From Promethearchaeota archaeon (GTDB lineage Archaea > Asgardarchaeota > Lokiarchaeia > Sigynarchaeales > SOKP01), in contig JAHLWT010000154.1 of the NCBI GenBank assembly GCA_019057775.1, positions 1 through 35,664 of the forward strand: a DNA stretch of 35,664 bases, written 5' to 3'. Shown piece by piece: positions 1 to 8,081 of the stretch. The notes under the pieces were generated by a model. The model ran no database searches. It was not told the DNA's origin and saw nothing but the letters and a program-made list of their open reading frames with translations. The position numbers and the translations under genes were made by a program. Positions within the stretch are counted from its first letter, which is position 1, and every line of letters begins with the position of its first letter.

Positions 1-156
1 ACTGAGGTATATGTAGTCCTCATATTCGGATTTTTCAATTTAGCAATCTGGGGAATTGTGCTGTATTTTTGGGAGAAAAAAGACTTTAAAGGGTCAATTG
101 AATGGACTGGACTATATGTTGTGAGAAAATTATCAGGTTTTGGGAAGAAAGAATAA
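1..156 (+). CDS. C-terminal end of a membrane protein (cut by window edge)
   Basis: An open frame runs in from the left edge and stops at TAA 154-156, giving the last 51 residues of a protein. They hold one strongly hydrophobic segment (about residues 4-23, VVLIFGFFNLAIWGIVLYF), then a basic, polar tail ending FGKKE. The W-x-K-K...G-S-I-E-W pattern recalls the C-terminal region of DUF418-type integral membrane proteins, but so short a piece cannot settle the family. The start, the size and any operon partners lie outside the window. It is followed by about 75 bases of AT-rich spacer before the flavodoxin-like gene on the same strand. Confidence 0.55.
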   Translation, partial: TEVYVVLIFGFFNLAIWGIVLYFWEKKDFKGSIEWTGLYVVRKLSGFGKKE

Positions 157-233
157 TTCATTAGTTATTCATAAAAGTTTTTATTTCCTTCTTATTTTTA
201 ATTCATAGAATAATTTCTAAGTTGATTAAACCT

Positions 234-917
234 ATGAAAGTTATAGCGATTAACAGTAGTCAAAAGATGGATAAAGGGAATACAGCTCTTATCCTTACTC
301 CCTTTTTAGAAGGGATGAAAGAAGCAGGAGCAATAGTAGAACTTTTTTACACTAAGAAGTTAAATATAAAACCTTGTCAAGGAGAATATTCATGTTCTAT
401 AAAAACTCCTGGAATATGTTTTCAAAAAGATGATATGCAAATTCTATATCCGAAATTACATAAAGCAGATATTTGGGTATTTGCAACTCCTCTCTATGTA
501 AGTAATATGACAGGTCCGATGAAAACCCTAGTAGATCGAATACTAATCCCGATGGGGAAACCTCAGTTAGAATTACACGAAGGTCACTGTCATCACCCGT
601 TACGAGAAGTAGTAGAAAATGGAAAGATAGTCCTCATTTCTAATTGTGGTTATTGGGAATTAGATAATTTCGATTTATTAATTGATCAAATTAAAGCGTT
701 ATGCGTTCATGCTGAGAGAGAGTTCGCAGGAGCATTATTACGTCCTCATGGAGTAATAGTTAAATCGATGATAGCTCGAGGGACAGACATAAGTGATATT
801 TTTGAAGCTGCGAAAGAAGCAGGTAAACAACTCATTAATGATGGAAAAATAAACCCTGAAACATTAAAAATCGTTTGTCGTGAGCTATTGCCTCTAGAAA
901 GCTATACATCCCCTTAA
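234..917 (+). CDS. Flavodoxin-fold NADPH-dependent FMN reductase / iron-sulfur flavoprotein-like
   Basis: The product is about 227 residues. The N-terminus has the flavodoxin-like beta strand (KVIAINSS) followed by the FMN-phosphate loop ending GNT, as in the NADPH-dependent FMN reductase family. A Cys-rich stretch follows (PCQGEYSC...GICFQKDDM). Members of this family usually have a Cys-x2-Cys-type cluster site before the D-D-M motif; here the three Cys are more widely spaced, so a canonical [4Fe-4S] site is uncertain. The ATPLYVSNMTGPMKTLVDR segment is the typical second flavin-contact region. A TTG 12 bases upstream (222) is in frame, but ATG 234 starts directly before the first beta strand and was preferred; neither has a clear ribosome site. 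A soluble flavin-dependent electron-transfer role is inferred; the substrate is unknown. Confidence 0.8.
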   Translation: MKVIAINSSQKMDKGNTALILTPFLEGMKEAGAIVELFYTKKLNIKPCQGEYSCSIKTPGICFQKDDMQILYPKLHKADIWVFATPLYVSNMTGPMKTLVDRILIPMGKPQLELHEGHCHHPLREVVENGKIVLISNCGYWELDNFDLLIDQIKALCVHAEREFAGALLRPHGVIVKSMIARGTDISDIFEAAKEAGKQLINDGKINPETLKIVCRELLPLESYTSP

Positions 918-987
918 ACATAATCAATAATTGATGCGGAATTAATAGTAAAAAAAGAAAAAATATGAAAGTTAATAATTTAGGTTT

Positions 988-2325
988 CTATTTTTTTTGC
1001 GTCAATTTAGCTATTAATATATGCGCTCCTAATCCAATCGCCCATCCTCCTAACGCGATTGCACTCCACAATATTGTAGGGTCATATAATATATTGAGGG
1101 TTATTAATAAAGGAATACCTCCTATATACGCTGCGATGTGAGGTACAGCGGTCCACATTAGAAAGTTAGTTATATTTTTTAATGCAACATAATAAAACGC
1201 ACCATGAATTAATAAACCCATTAACCATCCTAATACTACGATAACCCACACATCTATATCTGAACCAAGAACATTGATAAATTGTACATTCAAGAGAATT
1301 ATTCCGAGGATATATACGAAAATATGAGCAATAAAGGAAAATCGCCACAATAATAACCAGTATGTCATTCTTTGATATTTGTATTCCTCAAGCCCTTCTT
1401 TAGCTCGACTTTTAACTTTCTCGAGAGCAGGAGGATTTATAGCATCCCACTTTAGAGCAACAACCACATGAATTCCAAACACGATTGCCCATAAAACAAC
1501 CGGAATATACCACCAGAACGCACCACCAGAAGTTACTTGTTCAATAAGTCCAACAACAGCAAGTCCTATATATCCTAAACCATGAAGTATCAAAAATTTC
1601 ATTTCAATCTTCATAGTGTCGACAAAATTAAGAAGATAGTACGCTAATAAATGTATTGCTACAAAAATACCCCATCCTAATGTAGCTTCGATTACTTGTA
1701 TCAGGGTAGGAGGAACAGTTTCAGGTACCCATATCTGAGTAGTATACACTATAACATTAACTATAACAAAATATGTTAAGTGCAGCAACAATAATTCAAT
1801 TCCTAATAACTTTGAAGCAGCAAATTCTTTCAACCTTTGTTCTGAATAGTCAGGGTGTTTTTCACGTAACCTACTTTTTTGAGCTTCGAGAGATTTATCC
1901 CATGTAAAGAAGCCGAATGCGTGGAAGCCAAAAGCAACACCCCACCCACCTAAAGGCCAGAAAAACCAAAGCATATTTGGAGTGGTTGTAAGATCGAAAA
2001 TTAGAAGAAAAAGATTTATACTACCATAGAACCATGCGTGAAAGATGAAAATTATTTTAAATCCAGATTGTTTTCTTAATTCTGATAGGTACTTGATCTT
2101 ATCATTGTACATCAAATACACTAAAGCATGAAATCCTATAGCAAAGCCCCAACCAAAAATGGGAAAAAATGGTATGAAATAATTGGTTTCGAGTTGTGGT
2201 AAACTTACAGCCCAAATCAAGATAAGTAGAAGAGATACGGCTCCATAGGCAAATAAGTGTAGTAAAAATAGAATTCTATGTGAAAGTATTTTTATTAATC
2301 CAGAATGTCTCTGATCATCACTCAA
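988..2325 (-). CDS. Polytopic membrane protein made of six 2TM-domain repeats
   Basis: The 445-residue product is almost entirely hydrophobic and shows six internal repeats of about 50-60 residues. Each repeat is a pair of transmembrane helices: the first begins with a His near an H-x3-Y pattern, the second has a GWG or GWx motif and ends in a conserved His (for example FGWGFAIGFHALVY, LGGWGVAFGFHAFGF, LGWGIFVAIHLLAYY, LGWLMGLLIHGAFYY, LGGWAIGLGAHILIA). Approximate repeat limits are 16-72, 89-140, 172-230, 243-292, 322-382 and 388-442. This matches the bacterial '2TM domain' family, which normally carries one copy, sometimes fused to a histidine kinase or LytTR regulator; no such partner is fused here. 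The start is a TTG at 2325. Function is unknown; the repeated His residues could hint at metal or heme binding, but that is speculative. Confidence 0.75.
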   Translation of the reverse strand: MSDDQRHSGLIKILSHRILFLLHLFAYGAVSLLLILIWAVSLPQLETNYFIPFFPIFGWGFAIGFHALVYLMYNDKIKYLSELRKQSGFKIIFIFHAWFYGSINLFLLIFDLTTTPNMLWFFWPLGGWGVAFGFHAFGFFTWDKSLEAQKSRLREKHPDYSEQRLKEFAASKLLGIELLLLHLTYFVIVNVIVYTTQIWVPETVPPTLIQVIEATLGWGIFVAIHLLAYYLLNFVDTMKIEMKFLILHGLGYIGLAVVGLIEQVTSGGAFWWYIPVVLWAIVFGIHVVVALKWDAINPPALEKVKSRAKEGLEEYKYQRMTYWLLLWRFSFIAHIFVYILGIILLNVQFINVLGSDIDVWVIVVLGWLMGLLIHGAFYYVALKNITNFLMWTAVPHIAAYIGGIPLLITLNILYDPTILWSAIALGGWAIGLGAHILIAKLTQKK

Positions 2326-2480
2326 TTCTTTTCACTCAATTATTTTTATTCAATTATATTTTAAGATCTATCAAGATCATTGCTAATATGGTTTTTTTTT
2401 TTATTTATAAACTTTTAACTTATTAGTCATTAAAATAAAAAAAAAGAGAGCAAATTTAGCACCTTTTACTAAAGTTTGAA

Positions 2481-2789
2481 TCATTTATTTACCAAAGATT
2501 TCATAGCCTCCAATATATAATCAATCTCAGCATCAAACTTTTTTACTTGATCAAGAAAGAGATTATTAACTTGAAGAAGCTGTGACACTGCAAACTCAGG
2601 AGATTGAAAAATCTGTTTTGCCATTTTTATTGCTTCATTTAGAACTTCTCCTTTCTCAACAAGTTTATTTAATATATTTAATCGATATGCTTCTTCGGAA
2701 CTGAGGTATGTTTCTCGCGTTCCAGTATTTAAAACAAGTTCAAGAGCTTTACCACGTCCTACTAGAGTTAGATAGGGAAAATTCTTTTT
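2481..2789 (-). pseudogene. Remnant of an enoyl-CoA hydratase (crotonase), 3' part only
   Basis: An open frame of about 102 codons ends at TGA (2483-2481, minus strand). Its beginning, LVGRGKALELVLNTG, followed by LSSEEAYRLNILNKLV, is the classic crotonase segment that lies in the C-terminal half of enoyl-CoA hydratases, and the remainder resembles the C-terminal helical region of the family. The upstream two thirds, including the oxyanion-hole Gly-rich motifs, are missing: an in-frame TGA at 2792-2790 directly precedes the match, no upstream frame continues it, and no sensible start codon sits at the front. It is read as a 5'-truncated, decayed gene. It occupies most of the 2326-2928 gap between genes; the rest of that gap is AT-rich with no recognisable feature. 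Confidence 0.65.
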
Positions 2790-2928
2790 TCACCTTCAAA
2801 ATTAAAAATTTATTAATTAAGATTTAGTTAAAACAGCTTAAATTTCTTTTAGAATATAACAAGAAATGTTAAAACAAAATAAAATAATTTATAATATATA
2901 TTTTAATACCAGAACGAGGGAATAGTAG

Positions 2929-3555
2929 ATGTTTTCTATTTGTACTGCATACATCGAAAATGGAAAATTAGAAGAGACTTTAATAGGTTTTAAAGAATCA
3001 GAAAAAAAGTTTACTAAAGATATTGGTGTCCTTTTCAGGAAATTCTTTCAATGTGAAATTCAACCTCACATTATATGGTCGATAACAGAATGGGACGCGG
3101 AATTTGCACATCATAACGCTGCCCAGTCAATAATGAAAACTAGAAGAGATGATAGATTTGCATCAATAGGTTTCGGGCCTGAACCCTACTTCGAAATATT
3201 TTGTGAGGAGGAGGAGACGTTTAAAATAGGGAATTTTTCAGAAAAATATAATTATTTTATTGTTATCCGAGGACTAATTAGTGAAAACGTTAAAGATAAA
3301 TATTTAGAATTAAGGAAAACTCGTTTTGATGAAGTAAAAGATAAACTTCAATGGATAAGTATTTTTCATAATAAGTATAATTCAAATGAATTCATTGTAT
3401 TCATGGGATTTGAAAACGAGGAATATTTTAATAAAATCAGAAAAGTAAATGATATTTTTTTGGAAGAGTATTTATTTACAGGACTGAGAAATCCTCTTGG
3501 AATGTCTTACATTGCGAATTATAATCAATTCATATGTAAAGTAATTAATTTCTAA
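2929..3555 (+). CDS. Uncharacterised protein, possible tandem ferredoxin-like (ABM/Dabb-type) fold
   Basis: The 208-residue soluble protein starts at ATG 2929 with a good ribosome site (GAGGGAA about nine bases upstream). Two halves of roughly 95 residues look alike in rhythm: each has a beta strand (MFSICTAYIE; YNYFIVIRG), a helix with many charged residues, a strand ending in a W (IIWSITEWD; LQWISIFH), and a helix beginning near 'FENEEYF' or 'DAEFAHHN'. This is the pattern of antibiotic-biosynthesis-monooxygenase or stress-response dimeric alpha/beta-barrel proteins, but no signature residues settle it. No signal peptide or membrane segment is visible. It directly abuts the next small gene, so the two are probably cotranscribed. 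The function is not recognised. Confidence 0.7.
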   Translation: MFSICTAYIENGKLEETLIGFKESEKKFTKDIGVLFRKFFQCEIQPHIIWSITEWDAEFAHHNAAQSIMKTRRDDRFASIGFGPEPYFEIFCEEEETFKIGNFSEKYNYFIVIRGLISENVKDKYLELRKTRFDEVKDKLQWISIFHNKYNSNEFIVFMGFENEEYFNKIRKVNDIFLEEYLFTGLRNPLGMSYIANYNQFICKVINF

Positions 3556-3807
3556 ATGGTTATTATGAGGCCTCCGATCTGTAGAATTTGTGAAAAGAGA
3601 TTAGCAACCATGGATGATGGGGGCTTGATATATTTTAAAAAACGTCAAACAGATATTGAATGGGAAAAAAGGATGGAGGAAATTGGAGGCGTGGGACATC
3701 CTCCCTACGCTGAATGGTTTTGTAAAAAACATCATAGTGAAGCAAATGAATTAAAATACCTTCCTATTGACCAAGCTCTAAAAATTTTAACATCTCAGAG
3801 GAAGTAG
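3556..3807 (+). CDS. Small Cys/His-rich protein, possible zinc binding
   Basis: The frame begins immediately after the TAA of the preceding gene; ATG 3556 gives 83 residues and an in-frame ATG at 3565 gives 80. The second start leads straight into RPPICRICEKRLATMDDGG, whose C-x2-C resembles half a zinc-binding site. The other half may be provided by FCKKHHSEA near residue 60. The central part is charged and rich in W, E and K. No family is recognised. The tight junction with the upstream gene suggests translational coupling and a joint role. It converges on the hdrA gene on the other strand, with about 58 bases between the stops. Confidence 0.6.
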   Translation: MVIMRPPICRICEKRLATMDDGGLIYFKKRQTDIEWEKRMEEIGGVGHPPYAEWFCKKHHSEANELKYLPIDQALKILTSQRK

Positions 3808-3865
3808 CCTCTTCATTTAAAATTCTTTTTTTTGTATTTTTCACTTATTATTCGCTTGCTTTTTA

Positions 3866-6800
3866 TCATAAAAGTATTTTTATCATGGTGTTTAATTGAT
3901 TAAAATCGTAATGTTTCACCGAAATAGCTCCGATTGGGCAATTTACCGCGCACGTTCCACACCCTTTGCATAAAACTGAATTTATTGAAGATTTTTTAAT
4001 TATTAAGCTTACCTCTTCAAATTCTCTTACTGTATCCGTAAATTCTATTGCACCATACGCACATGCTTCCTCGCATGACCCACATCCTATACACATGGCA
4101 TTGTCTACTTCTGCGACTAATCCGGAGATTGTAATTTCCCCTGCACTTAAATATCTACTAGCTCTCCCAGCAGCGCCATTTGCTTGGGATATTGAGTCTT
4201 GTATATTTTTTGGCCATTGAGCACATCCACACAAAAAGATACCATCTGTAGCAAAATCTAATGGTCGCAATTTCACGTGAGCTTCTAAGAAAAACCCATC
4301 TTTATCCAATGGAACCTTGAGCATTTTAGCTAAGTCTTCTAAATTATCAGAGGGAATCATAGGAGTTGATAAAATAATCAGATCCGTTTCAAAATCAATA
4401 TCATCTTGTAAATTCATATCAAATACATTTATTTCATATTTTTCGGGTTCTCCTTTCTTTTTGGCTATTTGAGGCAATTTATCTAAATCATATCGTAAGA
4501 AAATGGCATCTTTTCTTCTATCACGATAATATTCTTCAAATTCTTTCTTTGCCATTTGAAAATCTCTGTAAAGGACAATGATTTCTAACTCTGGCTTTAA
4601 GGTCTTAAGTATATTAATATTTTTAATAGCGTTCCCGCAACAAATATTTGAACAATACGTTATTCCTTCATGTAGTCTTGCATTGGCACATAAAATTGTT
4701 GTTATACGATTAATTTTATCAAGCCAAGACTTATCCTCATTTTTTAATTTTTGTTCTAATTCTAATTGCGTAATTACATTCTGATTTTTATCATTATATT
4801 GAAAAAGTCCATTAGGCTTTAATTCTTGACTACCTGTTGCCACAATAATTGTACCAATTTTTAGATCGTGAGTCTCATCTTTAGAATCGATAACAGATAC
4901 ATTGTAATTACCAAGAGAACCAGCAATATTTTTTACTTTAGAGTTTAAGAATAGATGAATATAGTTGTTTTTCATTACTTTTTCCGTAATTCCGGTAAGA
5001 AATTTTGATGCTCTTTCCTGAGTAGGATATAGAACATTAAGATGTTTTAAGTTCCCTCCTAAGAAACTCTCTTTTTCGATGAGATAAGTTTTAAACTCTT
5101 GATCAGCTATGTTTAGGGCCGCTGTCATGCCAGCAATCCCTCCACCAATCACTAAGGCAGTTTGAGTGAGTTTTAATTTCTTCTCTTCTTGTGGTTTCAA
5201 TAATGTTGATTTAGCAACACCCATTCTTATGAGATCCATGGCTTTCTCTGTGGCTTTTTCCTTGTCAGTCATATGAACCCATGAACACTGATCACGAATG
5301 TTAACCATATCAAATAAGTATTTATTCATTCCTGCTTCCTGACAAGTTTCTTGAAATAACGACTCATGTGTTCGAGGGGTACAAGAAGCAACAATAAATC
5401 TATTCAAATTGTAATCTTTAACTAATTCTTTAATCCGTTTTTGGGAATCTGGACTGCAAGAATATAAATTATCCTCACAAATTACTACATTAGGAAGGGT
5501 TTTGATATAATCTCTTACCATAGGAACATCTACATATTTACCAATATTAATTCCACAATGACAGATCATGACCCCAATTTTTATTTCATCTGAATCCTTG
5601 ACTTCTTTTTCGGGTTCTTCAAACTTTTTTTCAAGTGTTTGAGTATATTTACTAGAATTTAATAAGATGGCAACTTGAGAAGCTACACTGCTTGCATCAG
5701 TTACGGTTTCTGGGATATCCATTGCCCCTTGGCAGAATCCACATAAAAATACACCATCTCTTGAAGATAAAGATTTATTAAAATAAGACTTTTCATCGAA
5801 AAAATCATATTTATCTAACTTAATGTCTAAAATTTTAGCTAGATCTCTTGTTCCAGTAGATGGAACTAGTGGTGTTGCCAATACGACTAAATTGGCTCTA
5901 AAATCTTTAATCGATCCTGTTTGTAGATCTTCATAATGAATAGTTAAATCTTTTGTGTTAGGATCTTCTATAATTCTATTTATTTTTGAGTTGAAGTAAG
6001 TAACTCCATATTCATTTTGGGCTCTTTGTGTATATTCATAAAAATTTTTTCCGTATGCTCTTATATCATGTCGAAATACAAAACATTCTGAATGATCAGA
6101 GTGCTCCTTGGTGATGATAGCTTCCTTAGCCGTGTACATGCAGCATACGCTGGAACAGTAGGAAATTTCATGCAAATCTCTTGAACCAGCACATTGAATA
6201 AAAGCTATTTTTTCAGGTTCTTCCTCGTCACTAGGTCTTAAAATACGTCCGCTAAAAGGTCCTGAAGCACTTAACATTCTTTCATATTCTAGCGCATTTA
6301 CCACATTTTTATAATTATATCCCCACCTATCTGATAATTCTTCACCATACATGTCAAATCCAGTTGCTACGACTACAGCTCCAACGGTTAATTCAATTTC
6401 TTCAGGTTTTTGCTCGAAATCAATTGCTTGGGCGGTGCAAATTTTTTGGCATACACCACAAACCCCTTTATTTATTTTTAAACACAATTCAGGATCAATA
6501 AGATAAACTGGAGGAACAGCTTGGGGAAATGGAATATAAGCTGACTTTCTCTTACCTAAATTCATATCAAAAAGGTTAGGAACTTCGATTTTTGGACATT
6601 TTGTGGCGCAGTCGCCGCATCCTTTACACTTAGTTTCATCCACATATCTAGGTTTTTTTATAACGGATACGTTAAAATTTCCTGGATTACCAGTTACTTC
6701 TTTAACTTCATGATAAGTCATTAATTTAATATTAGGATTCCTGAACACCTCTACCATTTTTGGGGCAAGAATACAGAGACTACAATCATTTGTAGGGAAC

Positions 6801-7045
6801 GTTTTATCAAGTTGTGCCATACGACCTCCTATCGACGGCGTCTTTTCTACTAAATAAACCTTGAATCCTAATTCAGTTAAATCTAAAGAGGTTTGTATTC
6901 CCGCTATCCCTCCTCCAATAACTAAAACGGAACCTTCAACTATTTCTCCAACAGATTTCTTTCCTCCTACCAATTCTGTAAGATCATCAAAATAATCTGA
7001 AAGATCTGAAGCCGATTTTTTTTTTATTTCTTGAAAAATATTCAC
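3866..7045 (-). CDS. hdrA: Double-length HdrA-like flavin/iron-sulfur subunit (copy 1)
   Basis: HdrA is the FAD-binding core of heterodisulfide reductase complexes, where flavin-based electron bifurcation takes place. This 1059-residue protein holds two HdrA modules; a single methanogen HdrA is about 650. Module 1 (about 38-470) has the FAD GGGIAG motif (44-49), the cluster motif DCSLCILAPK (87-96), an inserted ferredoxin (Cys 140-203) and the YCSSVCCMYTAKEA motif (297-309). Next comes the HdrA N-terminal domain (about 488-625: CHCGINIG, SCTPRTHE). Module 2 (628-970) has a second GGGIAG but no DCSxC motif and no inserted ferredoxin. Two C-terminal CxxCxxCxxxC motifs (985-1036) close it. The first 35 residues are an extension missing from the paralogs. 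Start is GTG 7045. A 589-base gap and a TATA-like box suggest its own transcript. Confidence 0.9.
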   Translation of the reverse strand: MNIFQEIKKKSASDLSDYFDDLTELVGGKKSVGEIVEGSVLVIGGGIAGIQTSLDLTELGFKVYLVEKTPSIGGRMAQLDKTFPTNDCSLCILAPKMVEVFRNPNIKLMTYHEVKEVTGNPGNFNVSVIKKPRYVDETKCKGCGDCATKCPKIEVPNLFDMNLGKRKSAYIPFPQAVPPVYLIDPELCLKINKGVCGVCQKICTAQAIDFEQKPEEIELTVGAVVVATGFDMYGEELSDRWGYNYKNVVNALEYERMLSASGPFSGRILRPSDEEEPEKIAFIQCAGSRDLHEISYCSSVCCMYTAKEAIITKEHSDHSECFVFRHDIRAYGKNFYEYTQRAQNEYGVTYFNSKINRIIEDPNTKDLTIHYEDLQTGSIKDFRANLVVLATPLVPSTGTRDLAKILDIKLDKYDFFDEKSYFNKSLSSRDGVFLCGFCQGAMDIPETVTDASSVASQVAILLNSSKYTQTLEKKFEEPEKEVKDSDEIKIGVMICHCGINIGKYVDVPMVRDYIKTLPNVVICEDNLYSCSPDSQKRIKELVKDYNLNRFIVASCTPRTHESLFQETCQEAGMNKYLFDMVNIRDQCSWVHMTDKEKATEKAMDLIRMGVAKSTLLKPQEEKKLKLTQTALVIGGGIAGMTAALNIADQEFKTYLIEKESFLGGNLKHLNVLYPTQERASKFLTGITEKVMKNNYIHLFLNSKVKNIAGSLGNYNVSVIDSKDETHDLKIGTIIVATGSQELKPNGLFQYNDKNQNVITQLELEQKLKNEDKSWLDKINRITTILCANARLHEGITYCSNICCGNAIKNINILKTLKPELEIIVLYRDFQMAKKEFEEYYRDRRKDAIFLRYDLDKLPQIAKKKGEPEKYEINVFDMNLQDDIDFETDLIILSTPMIPSDNLEDLAKMLKVPLDKDGFFLEAHVKLRPLDFATDGIFLCGCAQWPKNIQDSISQANGAAGRASRYLSAGEITISGLVAEVDNAMCIGCGSCEEACAYGAIEFTDTVREFEEVSLIIKKSSINSVLCKGCGTCAVNCPIGAISVKHYDFNQLNTMIKILL

Positions 7046-7110
7046 CTAGTCTATTTAATTAAATTCAACTTTCTAATTTTTTTACGGTTGAATTGAAAGA
7101 TCAAAGATAA

Positions 7111-7121
7111 TTATTTAAATA
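7111..7121 (-). promoter_or_regulatory. Candidate archaeal TATA box for hdrA copy 1
   Basis: On the minus strand the sequence reads TATTTAAATAA, close to the archaeal TATA consensus. A start of transcription about 25 bases downstream would fall near 7090 and leave a leader of roughly 45 bases before the GTG at 7045. Such elements arise easily in AT-rich DNA, so this is tentative. Confidence 0.4.
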
Positions 7122-7142
7122 TTTTGATGATAAATTATCGAG

Positions 7143-7182
7143 ATTCGACAAAAAAGCTATAGGAAATGATCTTTTTTCGAAT
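7143..7182. repeat. Bulged inverted repeat in the hdrA/mvhD gap
   Basis: The left arm ATTCGACAAAAAAG (7143-7156) pairs with the right arm CTTTTTTCGAAT (7171-7182) if two bases (CA) bulge out, leaving a 14-base loop. It lies about 25 bases upstream of the hdrA TATA-like box. It could be an operator or an mRNA hairpin at the end of the mvhD transcript; no T-run follows it on the minus strand. Confidence 0.35.
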
Positions 7183-7634
7183 AAATTGGCGTGGAAGTGA
7201 GGTAAATTAGACAAATCATATCCTAACCATTATTAAAACACAAAATTATGCAGAATATCGATGAAGTTTTCTAAATAATAGATCTAGATATGAAATAGTA
7301 TGGAATGAAATTAACAGAAATAGACAAATTATAAATTAGAAAATATCTATTTTCGAAATTATGTATATTAATAATACATTTTTTGAGTTAAATAGATCTA
7401 TATTGAATATTTCTTATTACATATGATCTATTTCTAGCATTAAATACACTTAGAATTAATTTATTTAAAAAAATATTCATTTTTCTGATATGAATAATAC
7501 AAAAATTATTAAATTCGCCCAAATAATTTCAGGAAAAGATCAATTTTCTACATATTAAATAAAAATATTAATTTAAATAAAACACTAAGGATTTTGTAAA
7601 AAAAAATACAGATAAATAAATAATTATATCTATT

Positions 7635-8072
7635 TTAACTGTGTTTCAAAGGCCCTAATTTTTTAATTTTATTAGTAAATTCAGTAATTAGATCAGCAAA
7701 CCTTTTACCTTCTGAAGCGCTAACCCATTCAAGCCTAACACGATTATCATTAATCCCTAACTGTTTAATAAGAATCTTATGTAGTCTTTCAAATCGTTCT
7801 TCAGTATATTCATTTCCTGAAATATAATGACAATCGCCGATATGACACCCACTTACCAAAACTCCGTCTGCTCCATTTTTTAATGCTTTTAAAACAAAGG
7901 AAGGATCAACTCTTCCAGAGCACATAACTCTTATTACTCTAATATTTGGAGGATATTGAAATCGTGAAACTCCTGCTAAATCTGCTCCTGCATAACTACA
8001 CCAATTACAACAAAAAACTAAGATTTTAGGTTCAAACTCGTCTTGAAGTATTTTCTTTTCTGTAGTTTCCAT
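7635..8072 (-). CDS. mvhD: MvhD-type [2Fe-2S] electron-transfer subunit (copy 1)
   Basis: MvhD carries electrons between HdrA and a hydrogenase, formate dehydrogenase or other partner. The 145 residues show the whole family core: FCCNWCSYAGADLAG (20-34), VMCSGRVDPS (49-58) and SGCHIGDCHYISGN (75-88). The [2Fe-2S] ligands are expected among Cys 25, 51, 76 and 81. It ends soon after the LGP motif, as its Cys paralogs do. ATG 8072 follows a good ribosome site (AAGGTGAG) and lies nine bases after the hdrA copy 2 stop, so the two genes are coupled and the proteins probably bind each other. No hydrogenase subunits lie nearby, so the redox partner is open. Confidence 0.92.
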   Translation of the reverse strand: METTEKKILQDEFEPKILVFCCNWCSYAGADLAGVSRFQYPPNIRVIRVMCSGRVDPSFVLKALKNGADGVLVSGCHIGDCHYISGNEYTEERFERLHKILIKQLGINDNRVRLEWVSASEGKRFADLITEFTNKIKKLGPLKHS

Positions 8073-8081
8073 TTTCTCACC

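Larger units (their letters stand above)
7046..7634. other. Long AT-rich intergenic region between hdrA copy 1 and mvhD
   Basis: No convincing gene is seen in these 589 bases. The base composition is extremely AT-rich. It carries a TATA-like element close to hdrA and one bulged inverted repeat, both listed separately. As the only large gap inside the Hdr array, it probably separates two transcription units. Confidence 0.6.

Noticed and set aside
7143..7182. The bulged inverted repeat as another SECIS element
   Set aside because: It has no AUGA/UGA quartet flanking a helix and no Sec gene is next to it.
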